A stretch of 64,000 nucleotides of DNA from Psychroserpens mesophilus. Lineage in GTDB: Bacteria; Bacteroidota; Bacteroidia; Flavobacteriales; Flavobacteriaceae. The position numbers were made by a program, and so were the translations under genes. The notes beneath the pieces were generated by a model. The model was given only the letters and a program-made list of their open reading frames with translations. It had not been told where the DNA came from and ran no database searches. The stretch is taken from positions 1 through 64,000 of the forward strand of contig NZ_JXJP01000008.1 in NCBI RefSeq assembly GCF_000826645.1. Direction: 5' to 3'. Of the stretch, positions 36,187-44,855 are shown one piece after another. Position 1 is the first letter of the stretch, and each line of letters begins with the position of its first letter.

Positions 36187-37003
36187 CTTTGGTAATATCT
36201 TTTTCAAGCTTTTTGATAAGCTCTAGTTTTCTTTTATTGATGATTATCTGATCAATCGTAGGTTTTACATAGTCTAAAGGCGCTGTATCGTTCTGAAACA
36301 AAACATCTTTAATTTGCACCAAATATAGGTCTAATGAATCTTTGAGTTGTATAAAATTAGATTTTTTTAACAGTTCTTTTTTATTATCTGAGTTTACTGC
36401 CGGAATTTTGTTTACAATCTGTGACGTCTGTATCCATAAGGAGTCGTTAAGTGAATACGATTTGAATTGAACGGAAATCGAATCCAGAAATCTTTTATCC
36501 TCATCATTAAATCGCTTGAATTTCTCTTTGATTTCCTCTTCATTAATAGCATTATTAGGTAGTGTAATATACCTGAACCTTACCAACTCTTCGTTGAGTT
36601 TAAAGGTTTCTTTATTGGCTTCATAAACCTCCTGAGCCTCATAATCATTAATAACGGTATCAATACTCTTTTTTACCAATGCTTCAAGATATGCTTTGGT
36701 ATACAGGTCTTTTTTGTATTGTTCAACGAGCTTTTCAAAATTCTCTTGTTTCTCTTCAGAAAGGTTGCGTTCTGCACCATCAACAAGAAGTAATTGTGTT
36801 GCCCAACGATTTATAAACCCATTGACAACAAATGTACTGTCTTCTTTAGAAACACCTTCACCTACTAGCGCTTTAATATCGTCTTCATACAAATACGATT
36901 CATTAACTCTAGCTACAGGAACCCTATCGTCAGTTGTTTTAAAAAAACTGCATGACGATACTCCAAAGGCACATGATATGACTATGATATACTTTTTGAA
37001 CAA
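36149..37003 (-). CDS. SurA N-domain-like lipoprotein
   Basis: 284 residues. The lipoprotein signal is MFKKYIIVISCAFGVSSC. The body begins RVPVARVNESYLYEDDIKALV, like the N-terminal domain of SurA/PpiD chaperones, and is mostly helical; no complete parvulin domain is visible. The gene starts with TTG directly after the stop codon of the upstream PPIase gene, with no ATG available before the signal. It is the middle member of a three-gene chaperone set. Probably a periplasmic chaperone without isomerase activity (inferred). Confidence 0.75.
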   Translation of the reverse strand: MFKKYIIVISCAFGVSSCSFFKTTDDRVPVARVNESYLYEDDIKALVGEGVSKEDSTFVVNGFINRWATQLLLVDGAERNLSEEKQENFEKLVEQYKKDLYTKAYLEALVKKSIDTVINDYEAQEVYEANKETFKLNEELVRFRYITLPNNAINEEEIKEKFKRFNDEDKRFLDSISVQFKSYSLNDSLWIQTSQIVNKIPAVNSDNKKELLKKSNFIQLKDSLDLYLVQIKDVLFQNDTAPLDYVKPTIDQIIINKRKLELIKKLEKDITKDAIKNKQFEIYK

Positions 37004-38944
37004 TTAGTTTAGTATTTGTGATTTTACCTTTTTAAGAACTTTAGAATTTACGTTTACCGTGTAACGTTGGTTAAGCGACTTGATCCAATCATCTTCTATT
37101 TGATTCTGGTAATCACTAACAACTTTACCTCTGGCTGAATCTAGGGTTTTATAGCTTTTAGAAATTACATCTTTAACCAAAATGACGTGAAACGAATCGT
37201 TATGCTTATAAATTTTTGATATTCCTTTTTTAAATTCAAAGTCTTCTGGTAAAGTTTGATCTCCCAATTCAAAGATACCACTGGTAGAAATTATGTTCTG
37301 TGCATCTTTGCTATTGAGATTGGTATTTATATCGTCTACAGATTTACCTTTATTCAAAAGATCAACTGCTTTTTCTACATTTTTTTTGTTGGCTGAAGAA
37401 AAGATAACTGCATCTACTCTATCGTTCCACATGTAATCATCCTTATGTTTTTCATAAAAGGCCTTTAAACCAACTGTATCTTTTGATGCAGCATTCCATA
37501 CTTGTTTTTCCATAAGCTCAAACAAAAGCAAGCCATCTCTGTATTCTTTTAGAACATGTGCAAATTCTTCATTCTCAAACTCTAAATTCTCGCGATTATA
37601 TTGTATGATTTGATCTTCTTTAAATTTATTATAAACACCACTAACTAATGCATTTGCACTCATGGTCTTGTTAGCATAGTTTCTCTGATTTTTAAACAAA
37701 TGCTGTGCAAAATCACCATAGGTAATCGTGCTTTTACCTATGGTCATGAAGGCTTTATCATTATCTAAATCTTCAGGAACTATCCAAGCTTGCTTAAAGT
37801 AACTATCATTAATAGTATTTTCAAAGTAAATCAAAGCCTCTTTGTTATCGACCACTTTATACTTTTCATTAAGCTTTTTTGCTAATGCCGAATTAATTAA
37901 TTGCGAACGAGAATCACGTCTCACTTTATTTTCAAATACCGCTTTAACATCTTCATAAGGTTGTGTATCCTTTTTGCTAATCAATTTCACGATATGCCAG
38001 CCAAAATCTGTTTTAAACGGTGTGGATACCTCATCTTTATTTTTAAGGCTGAATGCAACATCCTCAAATTCCTGAGAACCTAGTTGTCCACCTGTAAAAG
38101 GAGCTAAAACGCCTCCCTTAGCCGAAGAGCTTTTATCATCTGAAAATTGTTTCGCTAAAGATTCGAATTTTTCGCCTTGCTTTAGTTTCTGATAAATTTC
38201 TTTGATACGAGTTTCAGGATTTAACAGACTGTCTTTCTGGTTATTTGCTACCATGATATGTGCAACAGTAACTTCTCCTAGTGACGGACGCTTATCTGTT
38301 ACATTTACAATATGAAATCCGAAACGTGTTCTAAACGGCATAGAAACCTCTCCGACTTTGGTATTAAAAGCAGCTGTTTCAAAAGGATATACCATTTTAA
38401 ATGCCGAAAAGTAACCTAAGTCCTCAGCAAAAATAGTTTTACCATCATGTACTTCTTTTTGAACTGGAGCATAGCCCTCTTCAAGAATTCGATCACGTAA
38501 TTCTAATAATCTGTTATAGACTTGAATTGTATCTTTTTCATTTTCTTCTATTCTAATGAGAACGTGAGAAGCTTTAACATCCATCGTAGATCGATCATAA
38601 GCTTCTTTAACAAGAGCCTCAGTCACTTCACTATCAGACATATAATTCTTAGTCAATTGCGATTTATAATTGGAAAACTCTCTTATATACTTGGCGTCTT
38701 TATCAAGTTCAAGACGCTTAGCTTCTTTCACTTTTAATTGATAATTAATGAAAAGTTCAAGATAGGCATCGACATCTTTTTGTGATTCGTCTTTCACTAA
38801 ATCTAAATTCTTGTTATAAACTCTAATAAATTCTGAAGCCATAACAGGCTCATCATCAACTGTAAACAATACATCATCTTTGTCAATTTGTGAAAAAGCA
38901 GTAATTGAAAAGCAAAATAAAATTGCGGTAATAAGGTATTTCAT
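37004..38944 (-). CDS. Periplasmic peptidyl-prolyl isomerase with tandem parvulin domains
   Basis: 646 residues. Signal peptide MKYLITAILFCFSITAFSQ; a SurA-like N-terminal part with LFTVDDEPVMASEFIRVYNK; two PpiC domains (about 120-215 and 220-320) with ASHVLIRI, FGFHIVNVTDKRPS, VAHIMVAN and FGWHIVKLISKKD; and a long C-terminal region. First gene of the operon with the lipoprotein, SurA-like protein, MoxR and GldL-like protein. A role in folding outer-membrane or surface proteins is likely from family and company. Confidence 0.88.
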   Translation of the reverse strand: MKYLITAILFCFSITAFSQIDKDDVLFTVDDEPVMASEFIRVYNKNLDLVKDESQKDVDAYLELFINYQLKVKEAKRLELDKDAKYIREFSNYKSQLTKNYMSDSEVTEALVKEAYDRSTMDVKASHVLIRIEENEKDTIQVYNRLLELRDRILEEGYAPVQKEVHDGKTIFAEDLGYFSAFKMVYPFETAAFNTKVGEVSMPFRTRFGFHIVNVTDKRPSLGEVTVAHIMVANNQKDSLLNPETRIKEIYQKLKQGEKFESLAKQFSDDKSSSAKGGVLAPFTGGQLGSQEFEDVAFSLKNKDEVSTPFKTDFGWHIVKLISKKDTQPYEDVKAVFENKVRRDSRSQLINSALAKKLNEKYKVVDNKEALIYFENTINDSYFKQAWIVPEDLDNDKAFMTIGKSTITYGDFAQHLFKNQRNYANKTMSANALVSGVYNKFKEDQIIQYNRENLEFENEEFAHVLKEYRDGLLLFELMEKQVWNAASKDTVGLKAFYEKHKDDYMWNDRVDAVIFSSANKKNVEKAVDLLNKGKSVDDINTNLNSKDAQNIISTSGIFELGDQTLPEDFEFKKGISKIYKHNDSFHVILVKDVISKSYKTLDSARGKVVSDYQNQIEDDWIKSLNQRYTVNVNSKVLKKVKSQILN

Positions 38945-39232
38945 TGTTTTGTAATTATGAATTAAATGTTGAATACGATTGAAACAAAGTTCAGCAAAAA
39001 TAACACAAATAAGAGATTTAACAAGATGCTTTTTTCTAAACGTTTCTCAGACCAATTTAGTATCTTCTAAAAGTTCTTAAAATGTTGATTTGTAAAAGTA
39101 AGCCTGCATAAGACGATTACAATCATCCGATATTACTTACCAATCAACTAAAACAGGCATTTAAAGTATATGTTCCGTGTTTTTATTTTAAAAAAAGACA
39201 GTATCTTTAGAGTCTTAAATTAATCCCTCGTA
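38945..39232. other. Divergent intergenic region with an inverted repeat
   Basis: 288 bases without a gene between the PPIase operon and the SRPBCC gene. It contains GTTGATTTGTAA (39084-39095) and TTACCAATCAAC (39137-39148), an 11/12 inverted match with about 41 bases between, and a near-consensus TATCTTTA (39202-39209) before the plus-strand gene. No RNA gene recognised. Confidence 0.35.
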
Positions 39233-39688
39233 ATGCTTTATACTACAGAAATTATAGTTAAAGTCCCTCTTGATGTATTTGTCAATAAAATGAATAACAT
39301 CGACAACCTGAAACATTGGCAAAGAGGACTTAAGTCTACCGAACATATTTCAGGTAATCCAGGAGATTTAGGTTCAAAAATTAAACTCAATTATCAATTT
39401 GATAAACGAAAAATGGAAATTATTGAAACAATTACAAAAAGTAATTTTCCAAAGGAGTTTCATGCAACCTATGCAACAAAAGGCATGAATAATATTCAAA
39501 AAAATTATTTTTCCGAAACATCAGATGGTCATACGAAATGGATTTCAATAAATGAATTTACACCACTTAGTTTTTCAATGCGGATTATGCTATTTTTAAT
39601 GCCAAGTGCCTTCAAAAAACAATCGTTAAAATATATGCAGGATTTTAAAAATTTTGTTGAAAAAGGAACCTCTGTAGCCAATGCGTAA
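39233..39688 (+). CDS. SRPBCC-superfamily protein
   Basis: 151 residues of the START/polyketide cyclase-like helix-grip fold. It opens with TTEIIVKVPLDVFVNKMNNIDNLKHWQRGL, cited as a landmark, followed by GDLGSKIKLNYQFDKRKMEIIETI and a long C-terminal helix. The family binds hydrophobic ligands; no ligand can be named. Its last 8 bases overlap the next small gene, and both lead into the M1 peptidase gene. Confidence 0.75.
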   Translation: MLYTTEIIVKVPLDVFVNKMNNIDNLKHWQRGLKSTEHISGNPGDLGSKIKLNYQFDKRKMEIIETITKSNFPKEFHATYATKGMNNIQKNYFSETSDGHTKWISINEFTPLSFSMRIMLFLMPSAFKKQSLKYMQDFKNFVEKGTSVANA

Positions 39689-39917
39689 ACTAAAACTCAT
39701 CTGGGATTTTCGTGGTCCTAACGCATTAAAGACTGCTGAACATCATACTATTCACCTAAAAGAATACGTTTCAATTGAAAAATTAAATATAGACATCACT
39801 GGTTTCGAAATTTTAAGTGATATGCATGCCATTGCATTTATGGTTGTAGATGAACAGGATATGAAACCTATTAGAGATGCTTTAAAACCTCATAGAGGAC
39901 AACTATATCAAGAATAA
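39681..39917 (+). CDS. Conserved small protein, unknown function
   Basis: 78 residues, not recognised. It opens MRKLKLIWDFRGPNALKTAEHH and looks like a small alpha/beta protein of ferredoxin-like size with no signal or membrane segment. It overlaps the SRPBCC gene by 8 bases and lies 15 bases before the M1 peptidase gene, so the three probably form an operon. Confidence 0.6.
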   Translation: MRKLKLIWDFRGPNALKTAEHHTIHLKEYVSIEKLNIDITGFEILSDMHAIAFMVVDEQDMKPIRDALKPHRGQLYQE

Positions 39918-39932
39918 TTTAACACCTTTATA

Positions 39933-41792
39933 ATGATTAAAATTAAAAAAGTAGCACTTTTTACACCATTACTATTTGTCCTATTTTCAAGTTGTAAAAC
40001 TGAAAGCAAAGACCAAAAACAAGTTGTGAATTATGCTGAAGAATTACATTCATATGCTCAGCCTAATAAAAGCGTCATCAAGCATTTAAACTTAGACATT
40101 ACTGTGAATTTTGAGGATCAAGTCATAGATGGCGTGGCTACGTATACTATTGACAATAACAAGGCTTCTGAAATCATTTTAGATTCAAAATTTTTAGATA
40201 TTGTTAAAGTTGAAGCTGATGGTAAAATTACCGAATATGAACTGGGTGAAGTTAATGAACAATTAGGACAACCATTGACGATTCATATTACCGAAGATAC
40301 TAAAACCATTTCTGTTTACTACAAAACAACGAATAAAACGGAAGCCTTACAATGGCTAAGTCCGCAACAAACTGCAGATAAAACACATCCATTTCTTTTC
40401 ACTCAAGGGCAAGCGATTTTAACACGAACATGGATTCCAATTCAAGACAGTCCACAAATTCGAATTACTTATGATGCAACGGTTCGTGTGCCAAAAGAAT
40501 TAATGGCAGTCATGAGTGCTGAAAACCCAAAAACCAAGACAGTAGATGGTGTTTATTCATTTAAAATGGAACAACCCATTTCGCCTTACTTAATTGCGCT
40601 AGCTGTTGGTGATATTGAGTACAAAGCTGTGAGTGAACGAACAGGTGTTTATGCTGAAAAATCGATGATTGACAAAGCTCATTATGAATTTTCAGATATG
40701 GAAAAAATGGTTGTTGCTGCCGAAAATTTATATGGCGATTACGATTGGGACCAATTTGATGTGATTGTCTTGCCGCCTAGTTTTCCTTTTGGAGGCATGG
40801 AAAATCCACGTTTGACGTTTGCCACTCCAACCGTTATTGCTGGTGACAGAAGCTTGACATCTTTAATTGCACATGAACTTGCGCATTCGTGGTCTGGAAA
40901 TTTAGTAACCAATGCAACATGGAATGATTTCTGGCTCAATGAAGGCTTTACAGTGTATTTTGAAATTCGAATCATGGAAGCGCTCTACGGAAAAGACAGA
41001 GCTAATATGATAGCGTTAATTGGCAGACAAGACTTAGATGACGAAATTGAAAGTTTCAAGAATGAACCAAATCGTACAAAACTAAAACTGGATCTTAAAG
41101 GCAAAAATCCCGACGATGGCATGAACAGCATTGCCTACGATAAGGGATATCTGTTCTTAAGAACTTTAGAAGAAACTGTAGGTCGCGACAAATTTGACGC
41201 TTTTTTAAAGGATTATTTTAAAACGCATGCATTTTCAACCATTACAACTGAAAAGTTTATCGATTACATCAATACCAATCTTTTAGAACCAAATAAGGTC
41301 ACCTTCAATACTGAAGAATGGATTTACCAGCCAGGAATTCCTTCAAACCAGGCAATCATAAGTTCTGATAAGTTCGCGAACGCTGAAAAAGTACTAAAAC
41401 AATTTTTGTCTAACGATACCATTGATGCATCAATCACCAAAGACTGGACAACTTTAGAATGGGTTCATTTCATTAGAAATTTCCCAGATACAATGACAAC
41501 AGAAGATATGGCACGCATAGACAAGGCATTTGATTTAAGCAACGCTACAAATTCACACATTGCCATGGTTTGGTATGAACAAGCCATCAATAAGGATTAT
41601 CATGGCAATAATGTCGATCAAAATATTGAAGATTTTTTGATTAGAGTTGGTAGACGTTGGTATGTAAACACACTTTTCAAAGCATTTAAAAATAATGACA
41701 AAATTGATGAAGCCATAGCTATTTATGAAAAATCTAGAGGCAACTATCACTCGGTTACTGCCAGTACAATTGATGAATTATTGGGCTTATAA
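39933..41792 (+). CDS. M1-family zinc metallopeptidase
   Basis: 619 residues with a lipoprotein-type signal (LFTPLLFVLFSSCKTES). The fold is that of leukotriene A4 hydrolase/aminopeptidase enzymes: PFGGMENPRLTFATP (substrate-binding GGMEN), zinc site His314-Glu315-x2-His318 in AHELAHSWSG, the third ligand Glu337 in WLNEGFTVYFE, and a C-terminal helical domain. An exported aminopeptidase that trims peptides is likely. Third gene of its operon. Confidence 0.92.
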   Translation: MIKIKKVALFTPLLFVLFSSCKTESKDQKQVVNYAEELHSYAQPNKSVIKHLNLDITVNFEDQVIDGVATYTIDNNKASEIILDSKFLDIVKVEADGKITEYELGEVNEQLGQPLTIHITEDTKTISVYYKTTNKTEALQWLSPQQTADKTHPFLFTQGQAILTRTWIPIQDSPQIRITYDATVRVPKELMAVMSAENPKTKTVDGVYSFKMEQPISPYLIALAVGDIEYKAVSERTGVYAEKSMIDKAHYEFSDMEKMVVAAENLYGDYDWDQFDVIVLPPSFPFGGMENPRLTFATPTVIAGDRSLTSLIAHELAHSWSGNLVTNATWNDFWLNEGFTVYFEIRIMEALYGKDRANMIALIGRQDLDDEIESFKNEPNRTKLKLDLKGKNPDDGMNSIAYDKGYLFLRTLEETVGRDKFDAFLKDYFKTHAFSTITTEKFIDYINTNLLEPNKVTFNTEEWIYQPGIPSNQAIISSDKFANAEKVLKQFLSNDTIDASITKDWTTLEWVHFIRNFPDTMTTEDMARIDKAFDLSNATNSHIAMVWYEQAINKDYHGNNVDQNIEDFLIRVGRRWYVNTLFKAFKNNDKIDEAIAIYEKSRGNYHSVTASTIDELLGL

Positions 41793-41811
41793 TTTTAATA
41801 CTCTATCAAAA

Positions 41812-42453
41812 ATGCAATTATTCAAATCTCTAATAATTCTTTTATTTCTGATAATTTCCTTTTCAGCTCAAGGACAAAATGATGGTAACATTAATCAGTT
41901 CGGACTTAAAGCTGGAATAAATTCTTCAAAATATACTCCAAGTACAGTGTTGACAGATTATAATAACCATATAGGTTTCTACGCTGGTGTATTTTATGAA
42001 TTACGACTAGATGAACGATTCAGCTTTAAACCTGAATTATTATTTTCTTTGCAAGGAAGCTCTATTACGCATAAAGATATTCAGATTAATAATGGAAACT
42101 TACCCTTTTACGTGGAGCCTTATGACTTTGATTTTGAAGTCTATGATTATGTTGTAGCAATTCCTCTAACAATTAAATATCATTTAATTAAAGATTTATA
42201 TCTTGGAGCTGGACCTCAATTTAATTTTATAATAGATCAAACGTTTCAAACTGATCAACAACTTTTAGATGGTACAGGTTTTGGACGTATTTACGAAGAT
42301 GGTGAGAATTTTGAATTTGGGTTTCATCTGGTCTTAGGTTATGATATCTCAAATACGATTTCATTTCAAGTTGGCGCTTTTTCAGCTGTTGGAAATAGAA
42401 ATAACGATGCTAAATCCTTTGTTTTAAATTCAGGTTTAGAGTTTAAATTATAG
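41812..42453 (+). CDS. Outer-membrane beta-barrel protein (porin-like/PorT family)
   Basis: 213 residues from ATG 41812; a frame opening at 41725 inside the peptidase gene would lack a proper signal peptide. Signal FKSLIILLFLIISFSAQGQ, then NQFGLKAGINSSKYTPS and alternating strands ending SFVLNSGLEFKL. Same family as the gene at 17.0 kb, even the same length. Ligand unknown. Confidence 0.8.
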   Translation: MQLFKSLIILLFLIISFSAQGQNDGNINQFGLKAGINSSKYTPSTVLTDYNNHIGFYAGVFYELRLDERFSFKPELLFSLQGSSITHKDIQINNGNLPFYVEPYDFDFEVYDYVVAIPLTIKYHLIKDLYLGAGPQFNFIIDQTFQTDQQLLDGTGFGRIYEDGENFEFGFHLVLGYDISNTISFQVGAFSAVGNRNNDAKSFVLNSGLEFKL

Positions 42454-42555
42454 CATATTGTTTGATCTGGGCTTATTTATTGTAAATTCATTATTTTAGT
42501 TATTATCAACTAGCATTCAGGAATTAATACGCCTGACTATTCAAACTACCATGAT

Positions 42556-42918
42556 ATGAACACAACACCTGAACACAACGAGCGTATTGCACAAATGACC
42601 TTTGGATCAGTCTATCCACATTATGTCACTAAAGTTGAAAAAAAAGGACGAACTACAGATGAACTTCACCAAGTGATAGAATGGTTAACTGGTTTTGATG
42701 AACAGCAACTCAAACAATTCATTGATGAAAAAGCTACATTTAAAACTGTTTTTGCAAAAGCAAACTTAAATCCTAATGCGCATTTAATTAAAGGGGTTAT
42801 TTGTGGTTATCGCATTGAAGACATCGAAAATACACTGACACGACAAGTGAGGTATTTAGACAAATTGATTGATGAACTTGCTAGAGGCAGAAAGATGGAA
42901 AAAATATTAAGAGAATAA
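42556..42918 (+). CDS. DUF2200-family protein
   Basis: 120 residues matching the DUF2200 pattern I recall: RIAQMTFGSVYPHYVTKVEKKGR, HQVIEWLTGF, LIKGVICGYRIEDIENTLTRQVRYLDKLIDELA (cited as landmarks). A soluble, probably helical cytoplasmic protein with no known biochemical role. A membrane protein gene follows after 18 bases. Confidence 0.8.
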   Translation: MNTTPEHNERIAQMTFGSVYPHYVTKVEKKGRTTDELHQVIEWLTGFDEQQLKQFIDEKATFKTVFAKANLNPNAHLIKGVICGYRIEDIENTLTRQVRYLDKLIDELARGRKMEKILRE

Positions 42919-42936
42919 TTACAAAAGATATAACGC

Positions 42937-43539
42937 ATGACATGGATTGAAAAACTACTTGGAGCCTTAATCATTATCGTGATGGTAACTCGTTTGATTT
43001 TTCCGTTTGCGTATTCTTCGATTGTAATAACGCTATTAATGCTCATATTAAGTATGTTATACTTTTGGTTTGGATTTGCTATACTTAACAATATTAGATT
43101 CAGACATATATTTAAAAATAAATTCTATAAAGATATCAGTGTACTACGAATATTAGGAACAATCGTAACTGGATTTGTTTTATCATTAGTCATTATTTAT
43201 GCTTTATTTAAGTTTCAAAGATGGCCATACGGCAACATTGGTTTACGCATCTCGCTTTGTGGCTTATTGATAATTGCCATCGTTGTTTTTATGAAATATT
43301 TGAGTTCAAAACATCAATTTTATTCTAATTTCTTAATCAGATTGTTTCTAATTGGAATTCTAGCAACATCGCTTTATTTTGTTTCTTCCGAAACACTTTT
43401 AGAACTGCAACATAGAGATTATCCTGAGTATGTTGAAGCTGAAAAGAATTTAATGAAAGACCCACAAAATAGAGAGTTACTACAAAAAGCCAATGAAGAA
43501 CGACAAAAAATGGATCTGAACAGCAGTCATAAAAATTAA
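42937..43539 (+). CDS. Membrane protein with a GldL-like WPYG segment, unknown function
   Basis: 200 residues and about five hydrophobic helices. ALFKFQRWPYGNIGLRISLCG resembles the segment found in the small protein at 33.6 kb and in GldL. A charged, helical C-terminal tail (about 155-200) follows. Not otherwise recognised. Probably co-transcribed with the DUF2200 gene. Confidence 0.55.
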   Translation: MTWIEKLLGALIIIVMVTRLIFPFAYSSIVITLLMLILSMLYFWFGFAILNNIRFRHIFKNKFYKDISVLRILGTIVTGFVLSLVIIYALFKFQRWPYGNIGLRISLCGLLIIAIVVFMKYLSSKHQFYSNFLIRLFLIGILATSLYFVSSETLLELQHRDYPEYVEAEKNLMKDPQNRELLQKANEERQKMDLNSSHKN

Positions 43540-43669
43540 AAAATGAGCAATTCTACATTGCTACTATAGCATAATCTGTTTCAATTCATAATCTAACAGC
43601 ACTTACCCTAACCCATTTATTGGTTAATTTTCATTAATTTCGTTGAAGAAATCTAAAAATGCGCTCAAT

Positions 43670-44050
43670 TTGAAAACAATCATAAACACATCCAAAGCTC
43701 CTGCTCCGATCGGACCTTATAATCAAGCAGTTTTAACTGGAAACACTTTATATACTTCAGGTCAAATTGCTATAGATGCTGAAACAGGAGCGCTTGTAAT
43801 GGACAATATTCAGGTTGAAACTAAGCAAGTTATGGAAAATCTGAAAGCCGTTTTAGAAGCTGCAGAAATGACGTTCGAAAATGTGGTTAAAACATCCATT
43901 TTTATCAGTGATATGCATAATTTTTCCCAAATAAATGACGTGTATGCTCAATATTTTGATACTGATTCTGCTCCTGCACGTGAAACAGTTGAAGTTGCTA
44001 ATCTTCCAAAATTTGTTAATGTTGAAATTAGCATGATTGCTGTTAAGTAA
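43670..44050 (+). CDS. RidA-family reactive intermediate deaminase
   Basis: Hydrolyses reactive enamine/imine intermediates released by PLP enzymes. 126 residues if begun at TTG 43670 (MKTIINTSKAPAPIGPYNQAV), the normal family length; a TTG 27 bases earlier would add an unusual basic extension. Conserved parts: GNTLYTSGQIAID, TKQVMENLKAVLEAAEM, PARETVEVANLP (with the key Arg) and VEISMIAVK. The next gene starts 12 bases later. Confidence 0.93.
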   Translation: MKTIINTSKAPAPIGPYNQAVLTGNTLYTSGQIAIDAETGALVMDNIQVETKQVMENLKAVLEAAEMTFENVVKTSIFISDMHNFSQINDVYAQYFDTDSAPARETVEVANLPKFVNVEISMIAVK

Positions 44051-44062
44051 CTATATCATATT

Positions 44063-44845
44063 TTGGCAAAGACTTTAAAATTATCCAAAAAAGAACTCAA
44101 AGAATTTCTTGACGCTAAAGTCGAACAGTACAATCACCCTAAATTTATAGAGAGTGATCCAATACAAATACCACATCAGTTTTCTAAAAAAGAAGATATT
44201 GAAATTTCTGGATTTTTGACGGCTACAATTGCATGGGGAAATCGTAAAAGCATCATCAATAATGCGCACAAAATGATGCAACTTTTGGAGCAATCACCAT
44301 ACGATTTTGTGATGAATCATCAAGAATCAGATTTAGAGAAATTAACCAATTTTGTACATCGTACGTTTAATGGTGACGATTTTGCTCAGTTTATACGCAG
44401 TCTTAATCATATTTATAAATCTCACAATGGTCTTGAAGCTGTATTTTCATCAACTAAGGAAACGCAATCGCTTCAGAATGCCATCCATAAATTCAAAACC
44501 CTTTTTTTTGAAATTGAACATCTACCCAGAACACAAAAACATGTAAGCGATCCTTTAAAAAATTCAGCGGCAAAACGTATCAATATGTATTTACGCTGGA
44601 TGGTACGGCAAGATCAAAATGGTGTGGATTTCGGTATATGGAATTCGATGAGTCCATCACAACTATCTTGTCCCTTGGACGTTCACTCTGGAAATGTTGC
44701 TCGAAAACTGGGCTTACTAAAACGCAAACAGAATGATGGCAAAGCATTATCTGAATTAGACAATGCCTTAAGAAAACTAGATGCTCAAGATCCTGTTAAA
44801 TATGATTTTGCCCTATTTGGCTTAGGTGTTTTTGAAGGCTTTTAA
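44063..44845 (+). CDS. TIGR02757-family protein
   Basis: 260 residues matching the TIGR02757 (DUF2400) family as I recall it: LDAKVEQYNHPKFIESDPIQIPH, EISGFLTATIAWGNRKSIINNA, AAKRINMYLRWMVRQDQNGVDFGIW, and CPLDVHSGNVARKLGLL. The last parts recall helix-hairpin-helix base-excision glycosylase folds, so a nucleic-acid role is possible but unproven. The start is TTG 44063. Convergent with the M61 peptidase gene, 10 bases apart. Confidence 0.82.
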   Translation: MAKTLKLSKKELKEFLDAKVEQYNHPKFIESDPIQIPHQFSKKEDIEISGFLTATIAWGNRKSIINNAHKMMQLLEQSPYDFVMNHQESDLEKLTNFVHRTFNGDDFAQFIRSLNHIYKSHNGLEAVFSSTKETQSLQNAIHKFKTLFFEIEHLPRTQKHVSDPLKNSAAKRINMYLRWMVRQDQNGVDFGIWNSMSPSQLSCPLDVHSGNVARKLGLLKRKQNDGKALSELDNALRKLDAQDPVKYDFALFGLGVFEGF

Positions 44846-44855
44846 AAGACCTAAA

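Noticed and set aside
41725-41811. Upstream start extending the second barrel protein by 29 residues
   Set aside because: The extension lies within the peptidase gene and would precede the signal peptide that begins at 41812.
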